A stretch of 6,988 bases of DNA from Alphaproteobacteria bacterium. GTDB taxonomy: Bacteria; Pseudomonadota; Alphaproteobacteria; Puniceispirillales; Puniceispirillaceae. The DNA lies in the NCBI GenBank assembly GCA_011526395.1, contig WTHW01000048.1, forward strand, positions 1 through 6,988, given 5' to 3'. Below, piece after piece: positions 1 through 6,858 of this stretch. Each line of letters starts with the position of its first letter. The stretch's first letter is position 1. The position numbers were made by a program, and so were the translations under genes. Under the pieces are notes generated by a model. The model was not told the origin of the DNA, ran no database searches, and saw nothing but the letters and a program-made list of their open reading frames with translations.

Positions 1-231
1 GCCTTTATGAATAAAGGTATTGCAGATGGGCTATTCTTTGCACATGACAAAACAGTCGCTATGACGATTGCAACGATCGTGACAGCCGATGAGGATGAAG
101 CTTCTCATCATGTAAGCGAAGATGATTTATATGACAGAGAGCGCCGTGCTTTTATCACATTGGCTAAAACCGCTCCAACTTATGAGCGTATATCTTCAAT
201 GCTTGATAAAGGCACACCAGTGAGAAACTAA
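1..231 (+). CDS. 3-hydroxyacyl-CoA dehydrogenase (FadN/FadB-type), C-terminal end only
   Basis: Partial gene: the frame is open from the first base and the 5' end lies outside the window, so the ATG at base 7 is not the true start. The visible 76 residues end in an acidic stretch, then a YDRERRAFITL segment and a tail finishing DKGTPVRN. This closely resembles the end of alphaproteobacterial 3-hydroxyacyl-CoA dehydrogenases fused to an enoyl-CoA hydratase domain, which typically end in a 'LEREAF...ARIEHMLxTGKPLRN' pattern. Those enzymes hydrate trans-2-enoyl-CoA and/or oxidise 3-hydroxyacyl-CoA with NAD+ in cytoplasmic beta-oxidation. The catalytic domains are not visible, so the call rests on the tail and on context: an acyl-CoA synthetase follows after 12 bases and an acyl-CoA dehydrogenase lies opposite. 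Whether the hydratase domain is present cannot be judged here. Confidence 0.75.
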   Translation, partial: AFMNKGIADGLFFAHDKTVAMTIATIVTADEDEASHHVSEDDLYDRERRAFITLAKTAPTYERISSMLDKGTPVRN

Positions 232-243
232 AGGTAAAATATT

Positions 244-1872
244 ATGACTTTTCGATATACCACTGATAAATATGAACAATTTGAAAAGCGTGATTCGAAT
301 TTCGTACCGCTTACGCCTTTGTCCTTTTTGCCCCGCACTGCCTTGATGTTTGCGAATAAACCGTCTGTTATTTACGGTTCACGTCGCTATGTGTGGTCAC
401 AAACTTATGAACGTTGCAAGCGTCTTGCCTCAGCCTTGGTAAAGGCAGGTCTTAAAAAGCATGACACAGTAGCTGTCATGGCGGCTAACACACCTGAATT
501 AGTAGAATGTCATTTTGGCGTGCCGATGGCAGGTGGTGTGTTAAACACTATTAATGTCCGACTAGATGCAAGCACTGTTGCTTACATTTTAAATCATGGT
601 GAAGCTCGGTTTTTGTTAACGGATACGGGTTTTTCCAAAACGATTAAACAAGCTTTGGCAGAGATTGGCAGAGACGACATTATTGTCATTGATATTATTG
701 ATGATGAAGCCAAGCCCGAAGGCGAGTGTTTAGGGCAAACAGATTATGAAGCGTTTATCGCCGGTGGCGACCCTGAATTTCAGTGGGAAATGCCAAAAGA
801 TGAATGGGACCCAATTGCCCTAAACTATACTTCTGGCACAAGTGGGAAGCCAAAAGGTGTCGTCTATCATCATAGAGGGTCATATTTGATGTCAATGGGT
901 ACAGTTACAGACTGGGACCTGCCACGCCATCCATCATATCTGTATACCGTGCCAATGTTCCATTGTAATGGCTGGGGCCATGCTTGGACTATGACAGCTC
1001 TGGCAGGTACTATTATTTGTATTAGAGCTATCACAGCAGACGCCATTTATGACCTGATTGATAAGCATCAAATTACGCATTTTGGCGGGGCGCCAATTGT
1101 ACTTGGCATGATTGTTAATGCTGATGATTCTATCCGAAAGCCGCTCCCCCACACTGTGCAAGTTATGACAGCAGGCGCGCCGCCGCCAGCGGCCATATTA
1201 GAAGCTGTAGAGGCTCTTGGATTTAACGTAACACAGGTTTATGGGCTAACAGAAACATATGGCCATACCATTATGTGTAGCTGGAACAATGATTGGAATA
1301 GTTACGACTTTGCAACAAAGGCTGATTTAAAGGCCCGTCAAGGTGCTGCAATGGTTCATACTGATAGCCTTCGTATCGTAAGCCTAGAGACTGGTGAGGA
1401 TGTCCCAGCAGATGGGCAGACAATGGGCGAAATTTGGATACGTGGTAACACGATCATGAAAGGCTATCTGAAAGATAAAGATGCCACAGATGACACCTTA
1501 TCCAAAGGCTGGCTTCGTTCTGGTGACCTAGGGGTCATGCATGCGGGTGGCTATATGGAAGTAAAGGATAGACTGAAAGATATCATCATCTCAGGTGGTG
1601 AGAACATATCGTCAGTTGAGATTGAATCAGTGCTTCATCGCCATCCAGCCGTAGCGCTTGCCGCGGTTGTCGCGAAGAAGGATGAAAAATGGGGTGAAGT
1701 CCCATGCGCCTTTATCGAGCTAAAAGAAGGTGCCTCAGCAACGGAAGATGAAATAATCGCATTTGCGCGCGAGCATCTTGCAGGATTTAAGCGCCCAAAA
1801 CATGTTATTTTTGGAACATTACCTAAAACGGCAACTGGTAAGATACAGAAATTCGAACTGCGCTCAAATTAG
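244..1872 (+). CDS. AMP-forming acyl-CoA synthetase (fatty-acid/DmdB-like CoA ligase)
   Basis: A 542-residue cytoplasmic enzyme of the acyl-adenylate superfamily: carboxylic acid + ATP + CoA gives acyl-CoA + AMP + PPi. Visible motifs are the ATP/phosphate loop YTSGTSGKPKGV (195-206), PMFHCNGWGHAW with H240 and W244, YGLTET (333-338, E337 for Mg-ATP), GWLRSGDLG (422-430, ribose-binding D428), the hinge region KDRLKDIIISGGEN (441-454), and PKTATGKIQK near the C-terminus with catalytic K533. The protein is full length for the family. W244 aligns with the gate tryptophan of Thermus long-chain synthetase, and the H-x3-W pair also occurs in DmdB, the methylmercaptopropionate-CoA ligase of DMSP demethylation. 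Substrate cannot be fixed from sequence: medium- or long-chain fatty acids or methylmercaptopropionate are candidates. The ATG has an AAGG ribosome site (231-234) nine bases upstream. It probably shares a transcript with the preceding beta-oxidation gene. Confidence 0.93.
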   Translation: MTFRYTTDKYEQFEKRDSNFVPLTPLSFLPRTALMFANKPSVIYGSRRYVWSQTYERCKRLASALVKAGLKKHDTVAVMAANTPELVECHFGVPMAGGVLNTINVRLDASTVAYILNHGEARFLLTDTGFSKTIKQALAEIGRDDIIVIDIIDDEAKPEGECLGQTDYEAFIAGGDPEFQWEMPKDEWDPIALNYTSGTSGKPKGVVYHHRGSYLMSMGTVTDWDLPRHPSYLYTVPMFHCNGWGHAWTMTALAGTIICIRAITADAIYDLIDKHQITHFGGAPIVLGMIVNADDSIRKPLPHTVQVMTAGAPPPAAILEAVEALGFNVTQVYGLTETYGHTIMCSWNNDWNSYDFATKADLKARQGAAMVHTDSLRIVSLETGEDVPADGQTMGEIWIRGNTIMKGYLKDKDATDDTLSKGWLRSGDLGVMHAGGYMEVKDRLKDIIISGGENISSVEIESVLHRHPAVALAAVVAKKDEKWGEVPCAFIELKEGASATEDEIIAFAREHLAGFKRPKHVIFGTLPKTATGKIQKFELRSN

Positions 1873-3635
1873 TGCAAGAGAGCCTCTACATCTAAAGCCT
1901 CTGTTGCGTCGCCAGCCAAGGAAACTGTTTCGGCATAGCTGGTCACAAGCGGCAATGTGAGGGCAGCAAACAGTTTCAGGCTAGATAATTTGCCGTTTAG
2001 CCTGTCTGTATCTGCACCAGTTTGCTGAGCCAATTTATGTGCCCTAATGCCTTGTTTCAATAACATCCAAGCACCAGATAACGTGCCTAACATCATCAAA
2101 TATGGAACGCCAGATGCCGCAATATGACGAGGCTGGTTCTGTCTAGCAAGAAGGCTATCAATCGCTGTCTCTGCTTCAACTGTCTTTGTAATCAGTTGAG
2201 AGGCAAGAGATTGAATAACATTATCTTCATGTGTGGACGCTAATTGCGCATCACGTGCAATCTCAGCTAAGAATGATTTTGCTTCTAAGCCATCATCTCG
2301 GATTGTTTTTCGGAATAATAGGTCATTTGACTGAATGGCCGTTGTACCCTCGTAAATAGGCAAAATACGGGCATCCCGGTAATGTTGCGCTGCGCCTGTT
2401 TCTTCGATGAAGCCCATGCCGCCATGTATTTGCACATTATGAGACGTCATTATCAATGATTGCTCTGTTAGCCAGCCTTTGATGATTGGTATTAGGAAGT
2501 CAGCCCGCCTTCTGATAGCCTCATCCCCCTCCTCTGCCTCATCAAGAAGCGCGGCACCATATATCATAAGAGCGCGCATTGCCTCGCTCTCTGCCTTCAT
2601 CTGACCAATTAGTCGCGCAACATCAGGGTGATGAATGATAGGTGTCTTGGCCTCTCTTAAAAGAGGTGTGCCTTGTGTTCTTGTGTGCGCATATGAAATT
2701 GCTTGTTGCAATGCTCTATCTGATAACGCTAAGCCCTGAAGCCCGACGTTAAATCTAGCATGGTTCATCATGCCAAACATGATGGCTAGACCTTGATTTT
2801 CTTCGCCAACCAAATAGCCAATGGCACCACCGTTATCGCCATATTGCAGAACAGCAGTTGGTGAGCCTTTAATGCCCAATTTTTTCTCGATAGACACGCA
2901 ATGCACATCATTGCGCTCTCCAAGGCTACCATCATCATTGATTAGAAACTTGGGAACCAAGAATACCGAAATGCCTTTATGCCCTTCTGGAGCATCAGGC
3001 GTTCTTGCAAGCACTAGATGGACAATGTTTTCAGCCATGTCATGCTCACCATAGGTGATATAAATCTTCTGGCCAGAAATTAAGTAGTGATCACCTTGTT
3101 TAACCGCTTTTGTTTTAATGGCCGCTAAATCTGTGCCAGCTTGTGGCTCAGTCAAATTCATTGTGCCAGTCCATCTACCTTCAACCATAGGCGGGATAAA
3201 ACAAGCTTTCTGCTCATCACTTGCTGAATGCTGCAATGCTGAGATTAGACCTTGCGTCAATAAATGGCATAGCGAAAATGCCATATTTGATGATTGCCAC
3301 ATCTCATTCACGCATGAACTTAGAGCAAGTGGCATTTCCTGACCGCCAAACGCCTCTTGCGCTTCCATAGACGTCCAGCCACCCTCTGCAAGCTGTCTGA
3401 ACGCATCTGCAAAACCATCTGGCGTTTTGACGCTTCCATCATCTTGCCTAACAGCTCCGCCCTTTTTATCAGCTTCATGATTTAAGGGGGCAATAACATC
3501 CCCTGCCAATTTTCCAGCCTCATTTAAAATCACATCGATCATCTCTGCATCAGGAAGAGATTGCGCTAAATGAGGCATTTCTTGAGATAATGTCTCAAGA
3601 GCGAAAGTCATATCATCAATCGGAGCTTTGTACAT
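1869..3635 (-). CDS. Large acyl-CoA dehydrogenase with C-terminal extension (DmdC/FadE-like)
   Basis: A 588-residue FAD-dependent acyl-CoA dehydrogenase making the trans-2-enoyl-CoA and passing electrons to electron-transfer flavoprotein. It shows the N-terminal helical domain (about 40-155), the flavin/substrate segment NLTEPQAGTD (160-169), the beta domain with KIYITYGEHDMAENI and GISVFLVPKF, and the C-terminal helical domain with IYEGTTAIQ. E429 in that motif is at the catalytic-base position of medium-chain type enzymes. An extra C-terminal domain of about 130 residues and the start MYKAPIDDMTFAL match the roughly 590-600-residue family that includes DmdC (methylthiopropanoyl-CoA dehydrogenase) and many beta-oxidation enzymes. 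I chose the ATG at 3635. An in-frame GTG at 3680 would add 15 mostly hydrophobic residues not expected in the family, whereas GGAAA lies seven bases before the ATG. The gene converges on the acyl-CoA synthetase, sharing stop-codon bases, and diverges from the photolyase operon. Confidence 0.93.
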   Translation of the reverse strand: MYKAPIDDMTFALETLSQEMPHLAQSLPDAEMIDVILNEAGKLAGDVIAPLNHEADKKGGAVRQDDGSVKTPDGFADAFRQLAEGGWTSMEAQEAFGGQEMPLALSSCVNEMWQSSNMAFSLCHLLTQGLISALQHSASDEQKACFIPPMVEGRWTGTMNLTEPQAGTDLAAIKTKAVKQGDHYLISGQKIYITYGEHDMAENIVHLVLARTPDAPEGHKGISVFLVPKFLINDDGSLGERNDVHCVSIEKKLGIKGSPTAVLQYGDNGGAIGYLVGEENQGLAIMFGMMNHARFNVGLQGLALSDRALQQAISYAHTRTQGTPLLREAKTPIIHHPDVARLIGQMKAESEAMRALMIYGAALLDEAEEGDEAIRRRADFLIPIIKGWLTEQSLIMTSHNVQIHGGMGFIEETGAAQHYRDARILPIYEGTTAIQSNDLLFRKTIRDDGLEAKSFLAEIARDAQLASTHEDNVIQSLASQLITKTVEAETAIDSLLARQNQPRHIAASGVPYLMMLGTLSGAWMLLKQGIRAHKLAQQTGADTDRLNGKLSSLKLFAALTLPLVTSYAETVSLAGDATEALDVEALLH

Positions 3636-3642
3636 GAAACCA

Positions 3643-3647
3643 TTTCC
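3643..3647 (-). promoter_or_regulatory. Ribosome binding site deciding the acyl-CoA dehydrogenase start
   Basis: On the - strand, GGAAA sits seven bases before the ATG at 3635. It supports that start over the upstream in-frame GTG at 3680, whose upstream bases offer only a weak AAGAAG. The match to the ribosome is short, so the main argument remains the family-like N-terminus MYKAPIDDM. Confidence 0.5.
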
Positions 3648-3680
3648 AAATAAAAAAGGAACAAACCAGATTACCCCCAC

Positions 3681-3709
3681 AATATAGCTTCTTGTTTTGG
3701 AAAGTCATC
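3681..3709 (-). promoter_or_regulatory. Weak candidate promoter for the acyl-CoA dehydrogenase
   Basis: On the - strand, TATATT (3686 to 3681) is a good -10 look-alike. Seventeen bases upstream lies GATGAC (3709 to 3704), a poor -35. If used, transcription would begin near 3674, which is downstream of the GTG at 3680 and so agrees with translation from the ATG at 3635. In AT-rich intergenic DNA such matches arise by chance. Confidence 0.25.
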
Positions 3710-3792
3710 ATTTTCAAAAGCATAATTTCACCAAAAGAAAAATGGAAAAGTGAGCGTATCTACTAGTCTGCTTTGCTTTTAATTACGAATAA

Positions 3793-3810
3793 AGTTTAGA
3801 GCTATAAACT
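3793..3810. promoter_or_regulatory. 18-base imperfect palindrome upstream of the photolyase operon (candidate operator)
   Basis: Arms AGTTTA (3793-3798) and TAAACT (3805-3810) are perfect inverted repeats. The centre adds two more pairs (AGCT, 3800-3803), so eight of nine symmetric positions pair and only 3799/3804 mismatch. It ends 21 bases before the photolyase ATG and overlaps TATAAA (3803-3808), a possible -10 for which I see no convincing -35. The position suits a repressor or MerR-like activator site. As RNA it could instead form a six-pair hairpin in the leader. No regulator can be named from the sequence. Confidence 0.4.
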
Positions 3811-3831
3811 GAATATTATATGGGCTGCTAG

Positions 3832-5262
3832 ATGACTGAATCTATTGCAATTATGTGGTTTCGAAATGACTTGCGGTTAGCAGATAATCCTGCGTTGAGA
3901 GCTGCCTGTAATGATGGGAAAATCCTGCCTATCTATATTTTAGAAGACGATGATGCTGATGATTGTGACAAAATGGGCGCTGCATCACGTGTTTGGCTTC
4001 ACCACTCATTACAAGCGCTAAATCATTCATTGGATGGTAAATTGCAATATTTCGTTGGTAAGGCTGAAGATATATTGATGAAACTATGTCATGAGCTGAC
4101 GATTGCCTCTGTTCATTGGAATAGAGCCTATGAGCCATGGCGCATGACAAGAGACCAGCAAATCAAAGAGCGTCTAAAGACAAAGAATATTCAAGCACAA
4201 AGCTATAAGGCCAACTTATTGTGGGAGCCGTGGGAGGTTACAAAAGCTGACGGCACACCTTATCGGGTCTTCACGCCATTTTATCGACGTGGTTGCTTAA
4301 ATGCAGAAAGCCCAAGACGCCCCTTAGAAGCGCCAGCTCATATTGATTTTGCAAACAACGCTGAGATTGGCAAAGATCTTGAGTTTTTATCTCTATTGCC
4401 AAAGCAAGAGTGGCATCAGAATCTCATTCGCAATTGGCAATGCGGCGAAGAAGGCGCTCGTAAAGCATTATTATCCTTCCTAGATGGCGGCATCTCTAAC
4501 TACAGTGATGGGCGTAATTTACCAGCAAAACCGTATGTATCCAGATTATCACCTCACCTGCATTATGGAGAAATATCAGTCAATCAATGCTGGTATGCCG
4601 CACTTGACCGATTTGGCATGGCGCATGATGGATGTGATACGTTTTTATCAGAGCTAGGATGGAGAGAATTCTCTGCCTCACTTTTATTTTACAATCATCA
4701 TTTAAAAACAGACCCCTTAAATCAGAAGTTTATTCACTTCCCATGGCGATCTAGTGAGACGGATTTATCAGCTTGGCAAAAAGGCATGACTGGTTATCCA
4801 ATTGTAGATGCAGGAATGCGTGAATTATATCAGACAGGCTATATGCATAATCGGGTCCGAATGATAGTTGGCTCTTTTCTTGTTAAAAATCTGCGTCTGC
4901 ATTGGCATCATGGCGAAAAATGGTTTTGGGATTGTCTTTTTGACGCGGATCATGCTTCCAATAGCGCTAGTTGGCAATGGATTGCAGGATGCGGCGCTGA
5001 TGCAGCACCCTATTTTCGTGTATTTAATCCCATCACACAGGCAGAACGATTTGATGGGCAGGCAGAATATATCAAAAAATATGTACCAGAATTAAAGAAC
5101 TTGCCCGCAAAATATATTGGTGCGCCTTTTGATGCACCCAGACATGTTTTAGATGACGCAAACATAACATTGGGCAAGGATTACCCGCACCCCATCGTTG
5201 ATGCAAAACAATCACGACTTGATGCACTGGATGCCTTTGCAACCCTAAAAGAGGTGTCGTAA
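3832..5262 (+). CDS. phrB: CPD DNA photolyase (class I/III cryptochrome-photolyase family)
   Basis: A 476-residue flavoenzyme that uses blue/near-UV light to split cyclobutane pyrimidine dimers. The N-terminal antenna-type Rossmann domain opens with IMWFRNDLRLADNPAL, and the FAD-binding helical domain covers about 200-470. E274 and W277 (ELGWREF) match the E. coli substrate-pocket residues. The photoreduction triad W305, W358, W381 sits at E. coli W306, W359, W382, and N377 matches the flavin-contacting N378. W103-R104 replace the E. coli N108-E109 that contact the methenyltetrahydrofolate antenna. With NLLWEPWEV, NRAYEPW and MTGYPIVDAGMREL this looks more like the alphaproteobacterial class III group (Agrobacterium PhrA), which holds its antenna elsewhere, so the symbol follows the E. 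coli convention only. ATG 3832 directly follows an in-frame TAG, so no earlier start exists. I see no strong ribosome site. Its stop overlaps the next gene. Confidence 0.95.
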   Translation: MTESIAIMWFRNDLRLADNPALRAACNDGKILPIYILEDDDADDCDKMGAASRVWLHHSLQALNHSLDGKLQYFVGKAEDILMKLCHELTIASVHWNRAYEPWRMTRDQQIKERLKTKNIQAQSYKANLLWEPWEVTKADGTPYRVFTPFYRRGCLNAESPRRPLEAPAHIDFANNAEIGKDLEFLSLLPKQEWHQNLIRNWQCGEEGARKALLSFLDGGISNYSDGRNLPAKPYVSRLSPHLHYGEISVNQCWYAALDRFGMAHDGCDTFLSELGWREFSASLLFYNHHLKTDPLNQKFIHFPWRSSETDLSAWQKGMTGYPIVDAGMRELYQTGYMHNRVRMIVGSFLVKNLRLHWHHGEKWFWDCLFDADHASNSASWQWIAGCGADAAPYFRVFNPITQAERFDGQAEYIKKYVPELKNLPAKYIGAPFDAPRHVLDDANITLGKDYPHPIVDAKQSRLDALDAFATLKEVS

Positions 5263-5264
5263 TG
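5251..5264 (+). promoter_or_regulatory. Shine-Dalgarno and TAATG stop/start overlap coupling the two photolyases
   Basis: GAGG (5251-5254) lies inside the last codons of the CPD photolyase, seven bases before the ATG at 5262. The upstream TAA (5260-5262) shares its last A with that ATG. This is the usual layout for translational coupling, where ribosomes ending the first gene restart on the second, and it implies one transcript. Confidence 0.75.
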
Positions 5265-6785
5265 GCAAAACTCTGCCTGGTGATGGGAGACCAATTAACG
5301 CGCGATCTTGCCTCGCTGAAAAATGCCCAAATTGGTCAAGATGTTATTGTGATGGGCGAGTTGACTGAAGAAGCAACGTCTGTGCGTCATCATAAAAAGA
5401 AGATTGCACTGATTTTTTCAGCTATGCGCCATTTTGCCAAATCTCTCGAAGATGAAGGCTTTACTGTTTTATATCAAACATATGATGAGGATAATGGCGC
5501 TTCTGATTTCGAAACTTTATTAAGAAACGCATCTGAGCAAACTAACATTTCAGATGTCATAATGACCAAAGCGTCAGAATATCGTCCCCTTGCATGGCAA
5601 ACGTCATTTCACGAAAAATGGCAAGGTGACGTGAGGCTGTTGGATGATGATAGGTTTTTGGCAAGCGCAGATGAATTCTCCACTTGGGCAAAGGGAAAAA
5701 AACAGCTCAGAATGGAATTCTTCTATCGTGAAATGAGACGTAAATACAATGTCTTAATTGATGATGATAAACCTATAGGTGGACAATGGAACTATGATTC
5801 TGAGAACCGTAAGCCACCAAAGTCTGGTCTAAATATACCACCCAAAACTAACTTCATACCAGATGACATAACCAATGATGTCTTGGATATTGTGGATGAT
5901 TATTTTGGCGACCATTTTGGAGAATTACGCCCTTTTGATATGGCAGTTACACGCGCTCAAGCGTTATCAGTATTGGATGCGTTTGTTGCACAAAGACTAG
6001 TGAACTTTGGCACTTACCAAGATGCAATGATGCAGTCTGAACCGTTTATGTTTCATGCTCATATCGGCGCTTATTTGAATATAGGGCTATTAACGCCTCT
6101 CGAGGTCATCAGACGGGTTGAGCATGCTTATCATGCAGATAATGCTCCGTTAAATGCTGTCGAGGGTTTCATAAGGCAAATCCTAGGATGGCGGGAATAT
6201 ATCAGGGGCATTTACTGGCACTTTATGCCGGATTACAAGCAATATAATGCGTTAGATGCATCACGCGCCCTCCCAAAATTTTATTGGGATGGAAACACAA
6301 AGATGAATTGTATGAAACAATCCATCTCGCAAACCATCACACATGCCTATGCACACCATATTCAACGCCTGATGGTTATTGGCAATTTCAGCCTTCTTGC
6401 GGGCTTATCTCCTGTTGAAGTGAATGAATGGTATCTTATTGTGTATAGTGATGCTTTTGAATGGGTGGAGATGCCAAATGTATCAGGCATGGTATTGTTC
6501 GCAGATGATGGCATAGTTGCATCTAAGCCTTATGCGGCTGGCGGAAATTATATCGATAAAATGTCAAATTACTGTCAGAATTGTGCCTATAATATAAAGG
6601 AAAAGACAGGTGATAATGCTTGTCCATTTCATTACCTTTATTGGGATTTTCTGTGGCGTCACGAGGAAAAGCTTAGGTCAAACCCAAGATTGGGCATGAT
6701 TTATCGCACTGCAGATAAAATGGCTGATGAGAAAAAACAAATTATCAGGCAAAGTGCAAAGAAGTTTCTTGATAGCTTGAATTGA
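5262..6785 (+). CDS. Iron-sulfur bacterial (6-4) photolyase (FeS-BCP, Agrobacterium PhrB / Rhodobacter CryB type)
   Basis: A 507-residue member of the deoxyribodipyrimidine photolyase-related family, the same length as Agrobacterium PhrB, which repairs (6-4) pyrimidine photoproducts with light. Cysteines C350, C438, C441 and C454 (NYCQNCAYN and NACPFHYLYWDF) occupy the exact numbers of the PhrB [4Fe-4S] ligands. H365-H366 (AHHIQRLMV) match the active-site His pair. W342, W390 and Y391 match the PhrB electron-transfer residues, and Y424 is also kept. The N-terminal Rossmann domain begins KLCLVMGDQL; D10 and E37 fit the dimethyl-ribityllumazine antenna pocket, though I am less sure of those contacts. 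FAD binds the helical C-terminal half. All key residues are intact, so the enzyme should be active. It follows the CPD photolyase with a one-base overlap, giving repair of both main UV lesions. The gene is called phrB or cryB in different species, so no symbol is assigned. A cryptochrome-like signalling role, reported for Rhodobacter CryB, is an alternative. Confidence 0.95.
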   Translation: MAKLCLVMGDQLTRDLASLKNAQIGQDVIVMGELTEEATSVRHHKKKIALIFSAMRHFAKSLEDEGFTVLYQTYDEDNGASDFETLLRNASEQTNISDVIMTKASEYRPLAWQTSFHEKWQGDVRLLDDDRFLASADEFSTWAKGKKQLRMEFFYREMRRKYNVLIDDDKPIGGQWNYDSENRKPPKSGLNIPPKTNFIPDDITNDVLDIVDDYFGDHFGELRPFDMAVTRAQALSVLDAFVAQRLVNFGTYQDAMMQSEPFMFHAHIGAYLNIGLLTPLEVIRRVEHAYHADNAPLNAVEGFIRQILGWREYIRGIYWHFMPDYKQYNALDASRALPKFYWDGNTKMNCMKQSISQTITHAYAHHIQRLMVIGNFSLLAGLSPVEVNEWYLIVYSDAFEWVEMPNVSGMVLFADDGIVASKPYAAGGNYIDKMSNYCQNCAYNIKEKTGDNACPFHYLYWDFLWRHEEKLRSNPRLGMIYRTADKMADEKKQIIRQSAKKFLDSLN

Positions 6786-6806
6786 GATTCGCCTTTTGCC
6801 TGAAAC

Positions 6807-6840
6807 GTGATATGAAGATTTTTTTGTATCATTGTTTTTT
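6807..6840 (+). terminator. Possible AU-rich Rho-independent terminator after the photolyase operon
   Basis: TGATA (6808-6812) pairs with TATCA (6827-6831). The stem can grow to about ten pairs (6807-6816 with 6823-6832) if three or more G-U pairs are allowed, around a six-base loop. Two bases after the stem comes a G and then six T (6835-6840). The place is right, 22 bases after the stop codon at 6785, but the stem has almost no G-C pairs, so it would be weak. Confidence 0.35.
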
Positions 6841-6858
6841 CTGCGGCAGCTATAGATT

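Noticed and set aside
934..1161. 75-codon open frame on the - strand inside the acyl-CoA synthetase
   Set aside because: It lies wholly within a well-supported gene, resembles no known protein and has no ribosome site of note.
1763..1960. Small open frame spanning the convergent gene ends
   Set aside because: It overlaps the coding ends of both the synthetase and the dehydrogenase and has no recognisable features.
3658..3697. GGAAC at 3658-3662 as the -35 of an EcfG-type general stress promoter for the photolyase operon
   Set aside because: No GTT occurs at the required 16-18 base spacing; the next GTT is about 31 bases away.
3773..3808. TTGCTT (3773-3778) and TATAAA (3803-3808) as a sigma-70 promoter for the photolyase operon
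   Set aside because: The spacing is 24 bases, too long for a normal promoter.
3636..3831. LexA box (GTTC/GAAC repeats) or RpoE-like site controlling the photolyases
   Set aside because: The single GAAC at 3659-3662 has no partner seven bases on, and no TGATC-type -35 is visible in the intergenic region.
4868..5095. 75-codon open frame on the + strand inside the CPD photolyase, with a hydrophobic start
   Set aside because: It is an alternative frame of the highly conserved FAD-binding region; the conserved Trp/Asn residues are in the main frame.
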